Assembly: GCA_003762615.1 (NCBI GenBank)
Contig: RIAZ01000009.1
Span: 1 to 64,000 of the forward strand
DNA from: Muribaculaceae bacterium Isolate-037 (Harlan)
GTDB lineage: Bacteria > Bacteroidota > Bacteroidia > Bacteroidales > Muribaculaceae
DNA length: 64,000 nucleotides
Direction of reading: 5' to 3'
Below, one piece after another: positions 58,995-64,000 of this stretch (positions are counted from its first letter, which is position 1; every line of letters starts with the position of its first letter). The translations under genes and the position numbers were made by a program. The notes beneath the pieces are model-generated. The model saw nothing but the letters and a program-made list of their open reading frames with translations, searched no databases and was not told where the DNA came from.

Positions 58995-59755
58995 TATTCC
59001 GCTTCTGATTCGGTTTCTATACGCTTGATGATTTCAAGGACTTCTTTCTCCTGACCATGAGGCAGGATGCCGTTTTCGTAGTCAAAGATAAGTTTCTCGC
59101 AGAATGGGAACTCGCGCACCGTGCGCTGATAATCCCGTGGGAATCTTTGACGCAGGATAAGCAAGGAGCGCAAATCCACACCGAAGCCCTGACTCACATC
59201 TTTGGGATTGTAAACGAAAGGCTTTATAAGATTCCGCATTTCAATATATTTCAGAACCTCCTTGTTAGTCCATATCGCCAACGGATAGACCATGCCTTTA
59301 TCAGTGATATATGTGCCATTCCGTTTCTTGAATGTCAGAAGACGCATCCGTTTCATATAGCCATCTACGCCTTTCATGCCACTGAAAGCCCATTTGATAC
59401 CTGTTTCCTGACGTACCATTTCCTCAACTTCGCCAACCTTACGCGGCTTAATGTCGGGATTGCCCTCACCGAACTGAAAGAATCCATATCGGTCGTAATA
59501 GTCGCGCTGATAATGCTGAATCTGTCGTATCTCCACATTGGGGTATTTCTTAACCGCCCATGCAAGATAAGGCTTAACGTGGTCAAGACCCGGCACAAGC
59601 CACATATAATAGCAGATGACTTTCTTGAATACAGGGGATAGCATATCAAGCAATGCGATGCCATCCTTTCCACCGGCTGAATAAAATAAAACGGCAGTAT
59701 CCGTCTTTTGACGGATACCCCGGATTATCTGCATAGTTTCTTCGTACTTGGTCAT
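58994..59755 (-). CDS. PAPS reductase-family (IbrA-type) protein
   Basis: Protein of 253 residues with the PP-loop SAGGKDGIALL (residues 26-36) and WAFSGMKGVDG. The fold activates ATP-linked sulphate or nucleotide substrates. The G-G-K-D-S/G motif is intact. Paired with the ParB-like protein. No classic APS/PAPS cysteine is seen in the C-terminal part, so true sulfonucleotide reduction is unlikely. Confidence 0.8.
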   Translation of the reverse strand: MTKYEETMQIIRGIRQKTDTAVLFYSAGGKDGIALLDMLSPVFKKVICYYMWLVPGLDHVKPYLAWAVKKYPNVEIRQIQHYQRDYYDRYGFFQFGEGNPDIKPRKVGEVEEMVRQETGIKWAFSGMKGVDGYMKRMRLLTFKKRNGTYITDKGMVYPLAIWTNKEVLKYIEMRNLIKPFVYNPKDVSQGFGVDLRSLLILRQRFPRDYQRTVREFPFCEKLIFDYENGILPHGQEKEVLEIIKRIETESEAE

Positions 59756-59766
59756 AAGGTGTTGCG

Positions 59767-59955
59767 TTAGCCTGTTGCACCACCTGCGACGCGGAATGCC
59801 ATACGGAGGTCTTGACGTCGCTGTTCACGACTTCCGATCTGGCTTCTTCCTTCTATCACTCCCGCCGCAGTACGACGGGCTACAAGGCGACCACCTGCAC
59901 CGGCACCATTCATGTTCCGACGGGGGCCATAGTTGTTGTTGATTCTTCTCTGAAC
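59767..59955 (-). CDS. Small arginine-rich protein C; predicted GUU start
   Basis: Protein of 62 residues. GTT at 59953-59955 is directly preceded by in-frame TGA. It reads VQRRINNNYGPRRNMNGAGA and ends RMAFRVAGGATG. The first ATG is codon 15. CCTTTAAAAC lies 19 bases upstream. Highly basic and glycine-rich, similar in style to proteins A and B. Stops 11 bases before the PAPS reductase-like gene. Confidence 0.6.
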   Translation of the reverse strand, partial: VQRRINNNYGPRRNMNGAGAGGRLVARRTAAGVIEGRSQIGSREQRRQDLRMAFRVAGGATG

Positions 59956-59982
59956 TCAGCGATTGTTTTAAAGGGTGGATAA

Positions 59983-60354
59983 TTATTCGGATACGTTTTC
60001 GGTGGCGATGATGTCACCCAGTGTGTACCACACCTGACAAACATAATACTCGTTGCCGTTTTCCTCAAAGGTCAGGTCATTGCCATTCTCGTCAGTCAGA
60101 ACGACAAACTCAGATGACTTGACTTCTATGGTTAGACGTGGAGCATCCTTTTTGCGACCGCAGACGAATTGAAGTGCATCGTAATGAACCGATGTGACGA
60201 TTGTAACGTCATCCCCGTTCTCATCCGTTTTGTCTTCTTCAATTACATACTTCTTTGCGTTGTTGGGATAAACGTAGCGTTTCTCAACCGTCTCTTCGCC
60301 TTTCAGAATAGCCTGAAAGTGCTTTTTGTTGGTGTGTAGGGTTAACTGTTCCAT
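59983..60354 (-). CDS. ASCH-like protein, 123 aa
   Basis: Starts MEQLTLHTNKKHFQAILKGE; TVEKRYVYP follows, giving the L-x-G-x-x-T-x-E-x-R pattern of ASCH domains, then LQFVCGRKKDAPRLTIEV. Such domains bind RNA or modified nucleotides. It is encoded directly after the tRNA, which may be meaningful: ASCH-like proteins are thought to act on RNA. Function here is unknown. Confidence 0.55.
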   Translation of the reverse strand: MEQLTLHTNKKHFQAILKGEETVEKRYVYPNNAKKYVIEEDKTDENGDDVTIVTSVHYDALQFVCGRKKDAPRLTIEVKSSEFVVLTDENGNDLTFEENGNEYYVCQVWYTLGDIIATENVSE

Positions 60355-60385
60355 CGTTTTTAGTAGTGAAAGTTTATTTGATTAG

Positions 60386-60458
60386 TGGCGGGTGTCAGAC
60401 TCGAACTGACGACCTCCAGCAAGTTAAACTGGCGAGCTTCCAACTGCTCCAACCCGCG
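60386..60458 (-). tRNA. Initiator-like tRNA with anticodon AAC (reads GUU)
   Basis: Full cloverleaf on the minus strand. Acceptor CGCGGGT / ACCCGCC with C1:C72 mismatched and six pairs; D-arm GAGC...GCTC; anticodon arm CCAGT-TTAACTT-GCTGG with anticodon AAC; 5-base variable loop; T-arm GTCAG-TTCGAGT-CTGAC; discriminator A73; CCA not encoded. The unpaired 1:72 and the A11:U24 pair are hallmarks of bacterial initiator tRNA, and the 5' CGCGGG and AGCTCG/AGGTCG blocks resemble tRNA-fMet. The three G:C pairs of the initiator anticodon stem are absent. Position 37 is U, which is unusual. A34 is also rare in bacteria outside tRNA-Arg. See the finding on GUU initiation. Confidence 0.85.
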
Positions 60459-60520
60459 ATGTTTCATAGTGCTAAATTAAGCATAAATCAGCACTATAAA
60501 ACATTTCGGTTGCTATCTCT

Positions 60521-60544
60521 TACGACCTATTACACAAAGTCGTA
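60521..60544. repeat. Inverted repeat TACGAC...GTCGTA, copy 2
   Basis: TACGACCTATTACACAAAGTCGTA, related in reverse orientation to the copy at 1052-1074 (TACGACTTTACCCAATAGTCGTA). Located between the 42-aa gene and the tRNA. May be a binding site for a phage or host protein. Confidence 0.5.
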
Positions 60545-60550
60545 AATGGG

Positions 60551-60679
60551 TCATTCGCCGCCATCCGTCCAGACTTGAAGTGTAGTCAGCCCAACACCCT
60601 TGCATCGGATTCCTTTCTTCATATATTCAAGGGCAGCAGCAAAAGCCTCCTCAAAACTATTGTATTCGATTGTTTTCAT
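60551..60679 (-). CDS. Small hypothetical protein, 42 aa
   Basis: MKTIEYNSFEEAFAAALEYM from ATG 60679 to TGA; helix then a small beta end (GVGLTTLQVWTDGGE). Encoded upstream of the tRNA. Unknown function. Confidence 0.5.
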   Translation of the reverse strand: MKTIEYNSFEEAFAAALEYMKKGIRCKGVGLTTLQVWTDGGE

Positions 60680-60725
60680 AACTGACAGGTCTTTATAAAG
60701 TCCTTTGTTAAGGGTTTTACGATGA

Positions 60726-60956
60726 TTATTTTTCAGTATAGTATTTCATAGGCACTGGCATATCCTCAAAGCCTGATGCCGTGAAACTCCATTCCGGCAA
60801 AGTCATTATGTACTGCCATGCCTTTCTGCCATACCGGTTACAAATCTCGCAAGCGCGATTCAATCGTTCTGCCTGACCGGGTGCATGGGGATTATCAAAG
60901 TAAGCGCGAATACGTTCTATCTGCGCCCATAGCTGATTAAGTGTCTTGGTCTTCAT
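60726..60956 (-). CDS. Hypothetical helical protein, 76 aa
   Basis: Starts MKTKTLNQLWAQIERIRAYF. Helical, with conserved-looking CEICNRYGRKAWQYIM. Unknown function. Confidence 0.55.
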   Translation of the reverse strand: MKTKTLNQLWAQIERIRAYFDNPHAPGQAERLNRACEICNRYGRKAWQYIMTLPEWSFTASGFEDMPVPMKYYTEK

Positions 60957-60970
60957 CTATTTTATGTTTT

Positions 60971-61003
60971 AGGCGAGTCGCAAGGCTTATCCCACGGCTC
61001 GCC
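60971..61003. other. Intergenic hairpin after the DUF2958 gene
   Basis: AGGCGAG...CTCGCCT, a 7-bp GC-rich stem with a partly pairing inner part. No T-run, so it may be an attenuator. Confidence 0.4.
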
Positions 61004-61015
61004 TGATGTGATGTT

Positions 61016-61351
61016 TCAATATGCCATTTCAGTTTTGTTCAACACTTCTGCAAGTGTGGTCTTGCCACAATCAAAGTACATATCGCGTTCAACACGCAAG
61101 CCCCAACGACCGCGCAAGGATTGCAGTTGCGAAAGGGTGAAATACCCAAACTCGCCCTCTAAGCCATCAACATAGCCAAAGAACTCATAGTCGCCATTGT
61201 CAAGTTTAGTGGCTTCTGTTACGTACCATGTGAAGCCACTACCGGGCATAAAGAATTTTGCGATAACCACTGCATCATACTTCTTGCCATCCTGAGAATA
61301 GATAGGATATTTGGCGAAAAGTTTCTCAAGTGCTTTTGTTACAAGTTTCAT
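61016..61351 (-). CDS. DUF2958 protein
   Basis: Protein of 111 residues with the DUF2958 pattern: AKFFMPGSGFTWYVTEATK, EFFGYVDGLEGEFGYFTLSQL and RVERDMYFD. Found widely in Bacteroidota and Proteobacteria mobile elements; function unknown. First gene of the minus transcript from the promoter at 61386. Confidence 0.8.
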   Translation of the reverse strand: MKLVTKALEKLFAKYPIYSQDGKKYDAVVIAKFFMPGSGFTWYVTEATKLDNGDYEFFGYVDGLEGEFGYFTLSQLQSLRGRWGLRVERDMYFDCGKTTLAEVLNKTEMAY

Positions 61352-61385
61352 ACTTTTTACTATTATTGTGTTATTGATTACAATG

Positions 61386-61416
61386 CAAAGTTAAACCAAA
61401 TAGTTTTATCTGCCAA
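61386..61416 (-). promoter_or_regulatory. Promoter of the tRNA and packaging region
   Basis: TTTG, about 20 bases, then TAACTTTG (61386-61393) on the minus strand, 34 bases before the DUF2958 start. Operator-like CCAAATAGTT and AACTATTTTG form an inverted pair next to it. Divergent from the XRE gene at 61532. Confidence 0.7.
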
Positions 61417-61490
61417 ATAAAAACATAACTATTTTGTTTGTATTAACTATTATTAACATAGTAAATGATTTAATTGTATTCCTATTTTAC

Positions 61491-61498
61491 TACCTTTG
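61491..61498 (+). promoter_or_regulatory. -7 element TACCTTTG before the XRE gene
   Basis: TACCTTTG, 33 bases before the ATG at 61532. Confidence 0.6.
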
Positions 61499-61531
61499 TA
61501 AAATCATTTAGTATAAGCCAAAATTAGGAAA

Positions 61532-61828
61532 ATGGAGAACAGAATTAAGGAGTACATCAAATTAGTCGGTATAATGCAGAAAGACCTCGCGGAAAAACTG
61601 GATATAACGACCGTAGGGTTGAATAAGATTGCCAATACTCCTATGCTGAAAATTGAAACATATCAGAAAGTTGCCGATGCCCTTGGAGTTCCGGTGTGGA
61701 AACTTTTTTTAAGTGATGCTGAACTTGAAGAAATCCGTTCCGAAGTTGTAAGCAACCGTCCGGCTGATGAATTTTGCTGTCCCAAGTGCGGTGCCTTGCT
61801 TAAAGTAGTTCCAACCGATGAAAACTAA
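61532..61828 (+). CDS. XRE-type repressor with zinc ribbon
   Basis: Protein of 98 residues: helix-turn-helix (MQKDLAEKLDITTVGLNKIA) then CCPKCGALLKVVPT, a zinc ribbon half-site. Its start is divergent from the promoter of the tRNA/packaging region, so it probably controls late-gene expression. Confidence 0.8.
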   Translation: MENRIKEYIKLVGIMQKDLAEKLDITTVGLNKIANTPMLKIETYQKVADALGVPVWKLFLSDAELEEIRSEVVSNRPADEFCCPKCGALLKVVPTDEN

Positions 61829-62114
61829 ATTTGAACGTGCATTGATAATTTATGGCAGTCAGGTTATGACCGCCATTTTCCAATATGCTCTAAAGACTGA
61901 AAGGTATGAAGACTGTGCCATCATTAAGGCACTGTTTGAAAAGTATCATCTTGACATTGATACATCAGTGGAAGATTATCAGGCACATTTCTGGCAGATG
62001 GGTTTATCTGGCAGAATCGCGGTTTCAAATCTGAATGAATATCTTACTAAGGCTCTTGTGATGGTCGGATACCCACATGACGCTATCAGAATTGAACGGT
62101 GTATTCCACTTTAA
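61818..62114 (+). CDS. Hypothetical protein, 98 aa
   Basis: Helical, overlapping the XRE gene end by 11 bases in another frame (MKTKFERALIIYGSQVMTAI). Convergent with 62111-62563 with a 4-base overlap of the ends. Unknown function. Confidence 0.55.
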   Translation: MKTKFERALIIYGSQVMTAIFQYALKTERYEDCAIIKALFEKYHLDIDTSVEDYQAHFWQMGLSGRIAVSNLNEYLTKALVMVGYPHDAIRIERCIPL

Positions 62115-62563
62115 TCAAAGACAAAAGATTCGTCAGGCAAGGCTGCAAAAACCTCATTGAAAATCAAGTCCACATCCCTGCGAAAATCGGCATAAGCGTT
62201 ATATTCTATAACCAGACCTGCGCAGTTGTCGGAAATCGGTGTGCTTGTAGTCAGACCGAATAACCCGGATATGACTTTGCGCAACCCCATCCGCATCCTA
62301 TCACCTGCAAGGGCTTTTGGGGAATACAAGTATAGCACAACAATAAGGAACTTCTTACGGTTGCGCACTAACATTGCGTCCTGTGGGCATCCCCTCCGGG
62401 CGAATACACGTTTGTAGGCTTCGTGGATTGTCGGTAATAGAGCAAGGTCAGTAAGAATCGGTTCACCCAATTCTTCAAAAATTTGGGAAAACTCAAGAAC
62501 TTTCTTGCGCATCGTCTTCAATGCTGCAATCTTTCCCATGTTAATTTTGGCTTCTTCGTTCAT
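62111..62563 (-). CDS. Hypothetical helical protein, 150 aa
   Basis: Helical (MKINMGKIAALKTMRKKVLE-like start). CCTTTAAC lies 20 bases before the ATG. Unknown function. Isolated minus gene between XRE operon and tape measure. Confidence 0.55.
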   Translation of the reverse strand: MNEEAKINMGKIAALKTMRKKVLEFSQIFEELGEPILTDLALLPTIHEAYKRVFARRGCPQDAMLVRNRKKFLIVVLYLYSPKALAGDRMRMGLRKVISGLFGLTTSTPISDNCAGLVIEYNAYADFRRDVDLIFNEVFAALPDESFVFD

Positions 62564-62623
62564 TTTGGCAGTAGGGTTAAAGGTTATTTACACCCTTTCT
62601 GCACAATTTTTCTCTTTTACAAT

Positions 62624-62631
62624 ACAAAGTT
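62624..62631 (-). promoter_or_regulatory. -7 element TAACTTTG
   Basis: TAACTTTG on the minus strand, 61 bases before the ATG at 62563. The 170 bases between 62564 and 62733 hold this promoter and the tape-measure leader, no gene. Confidence 0.55.
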
Positions 62632-62733
62632 ACGACTTTTTTCTGATAGTTTGCTATACGTGCGCGGAAAATAATGTGTAACGCGCACTTGAGCGGTAAA
62701 TTGGCTAGTTGAAAATCACCAACATCAACCGAT

Positions 62734-64000
62734 ATGCCGCTTTTATCATTTGAAGTATATTCCAACTACGAGGAAGTGACAAGACTTCGCTCGGAGATTA
62801 CGATGCTTGAAAACCGTCTGAGGTCTTTTGGCCCCGGTACTTCTATTTCAACCATCCGAGCATTGGAAGCACAGCTCCAATCAGCAAGGGCAAGGTTCAG
62901 AGGACTTGCCTTAGATGCAGCGCAAGCCGGGGCTTCCCTTGAACTTAACATCCGCAAGGGTGCTAATGGCGCAATCGCAGCCATCAATGACTTACAGCAG
63001 AAACTTACTGACCCTATTCAGGGATTGACGCAGATAGCCGGTGTTGCCGGTCTTGGTATGTTCCTCAACAAAGTTAAGGATATTCGCGGTCAGTTTCAGT
63101 TGATGGAAACAAACATCAACACCCTCCTCGGCAGTGCTGAAAAGGGTCAGGCTATGATGGCAGACCTTACCGAGTATGCAAAGGTATCCCCACTTGACTT
63201 TCAGGGAACTGTCGGAGCGGCCCAGATGATGCTCGGCTTCGGTATTGACCAGCAGAAAATATTGCCATTTATGAAAGCCCTCGGTGATGTGTCTATGGGT
63301 GACGCACAACGTTTCCAATCCCTAACTCTTGCTTTCTCCCAGATGTCAGCAGCCGGCAAACTGATGGGTCAGGATTTGATGCAGATGGTAAATGCAGGTT
63401 TCCAACCTCTTGACCAGTTGGCTAAGGATACCGGCAAATCAATCGGTCAGCTCAAGGATGAAATGTCACAGGGCAAGATTTCAGCAGAAATGGTTCAGCA
63501 GGCATTTATCAACGCGACTTCCGAAGGTGGTAAATTCTTTAATATGTCGCAAGCCGCAACCGCAACGATTTCAGGTCAGATGTCGATGCTTGGGGATGCA
63601 ACTGACCTCATGTTTAATGACCTTGGAAAAAAATCTGAGGATGCAATCATCAAGGTTATTGAGGGTGCTACATGGATGGTAGAAAACTACGAAAAGGTAG
63701 GTGGTGTGTTGGGAACAGCAATCGCAACTTTCGGTATCTACAAGGCATCCGCTATGGCGAGTGAATTTGCCATAAAAGTTGCGGCCGAAGAAAGAAGCAA
63801 GGCGGTGGTTCAGGGCTTTGAAGAAGAAATCGCCAAAATGGAGGAATATCAACGTCAACGCGCACTGATGGCGTTTGATGAGGATGTTCGTGGCGCACTT
63901 GAAACCGGGTCTATTTCAACCGAGATGGCAGAGAAGATTCAGCTTCTACGCGAAGAAGTGAACGCACGGAAAGAGGCGGCACAGGCAGCGGTTGATGCGG
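62734..64000 (+). CDS. Tail tape measure protein, N-terminal part
   Basis: Open frame from ATG 62734 that runs off the window (422 codons visible). The N-terminus has a coiled coil (RLRSEITMLENRLRSF), then the tape-measure N-terminal domain (LMETNINTLLGSAEKGQAMM, MGQDLMQMVNAGFQPLDQLA), with small Ala/Gly-rich helices and a long coiled coil after residue 330. Tape measures set tail length. It is encoded on the strand opposite to the tail tube and tail-tip genes, which is unusual in a siphophage. Confidence 0.9.
   Translation, partial: MPLLSFEVYSNYEEVTRLRSEITMLENRLRSFGPGTSISTIRALEAQLQSARARFRGLALDAAQAGASLELNIRKGANGAIAAINDLQQKLTDPIQGLTQIAGVAGLGMFLNKVKDIRGQFQLMETNINTLLGSAEKGQAMMADLTEYAKVSPLDFQGTVGAAQMMLGFGIDQQKILPFMKALGDVSMGDAQRFQSLTLAFSQMSAAGKLMGQDLMQMVNAGFQPLDQLAKDTGKSIGQLKDEMSQGKISAEMVQQAFINATSEGGKFFNMSQAATATISGQMSMLGDATDLMFNDLGKKSEDAIIKVIEGATWMVENYEKVGGVLGTAIATFGIYKASAMASEFAIKVAAEERSKAVVQGFEEEIAKMEEYQRQRALMAFDEDVRGALETGSISTEMAEKIQLLREEVNARKEAAQAAVDA

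Noticed and set aside
60386-60458. Ordinary elongator tRNA-Val
   Set aside because: C1:C72 mismatch and A11:U24 do not fit elongators; the initiator-like body is a better match, though the anticodon is valine.

Overview
The window is part of the genome of a tailed phage or prophage of a Bacteroidales host. It encodes terminase, portal, scaffold, capsid, tail tube, tape measure, tail tip, holin and lysozyme. Promoters match the Bacteroidota consensus (TTTG, about 20 bases, then TAnnTTTG), there are almost no Shine-Dalgarno sites, and several families typical of gut Bacteroidales phages occur (Rha, YopX, DUF2958, SH3-like DUF2693, a diversity-generating retroelement). No integrase or ribosomal RNA is seen.

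Layout. 1-13 kb, minus strand: tail tip and appendages, a DGR target protein with a reverse transcriptase broken into three frames, a holin, and an amidoligase/glutaminase pair. 14-17 kb, minus: small unknown genes. 17.5-19.3 kb, plus: an XRE regulator with GIY-YIG and ASCH proteins. 19.4-27 kb, minus: VRR-NUC, homing HNH, helicase, many small genes and a second DGR-type variable protein. 27.5 kb, plus: an XRE regulator. 28-33.4 kb, minus: capsid and tail-tube module. 33.5-41.6 kb, minus: accessory block with three radical SAM enzymes, a Tad2-like anti-Thoeris protein, sliding clamp and deoxycytidylate deaminase. 41.8-43.3 kb, plus: XRE regulator and methionyl-tRNA formyltransferase. 43.5-44.6 kb, minus: secreted protein and XRE regulator. 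44.8-47.7 kb, plus: small genes and Rha. 47.7-53 kb, minus: small genes. 53.2-61.4 kb, minus: portal, terminase, lysozyme, IbrA/IbrB-like pair, a tRNA and small genes. 61.5 kb to the end: XRE regulator and the tape measure (plus strand, runs off the window).

The most notable signal is translational. Five virion-module genes (major capsid, tail tube and three small arginine-rich proteins) have no usable ATG. Each has an in-frame stop followed by a GTT codon in the context GA-GTT, where the protein should begin; in four of them the GTT lies 19-20 bases after a CCTTWAA element that also precedes ATG genes here. The same genome carries a full cloverleaf tRNA with initiator hallmarks (C1:C72 mismatch, A11:U24 pair) but anticodon AAC, which reads GUU, and a complete methionyl-tRNA formyltransferase. 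I infer a phage-encoded alternative initiation system in which late structural genes start at GUU.

Regulation appears modular: five XRE-type repressors, four with a C-terminal zinc ribbon, each sit beside an AT-rich divergent promoter region. Rho-independent terminators separate the blocks.
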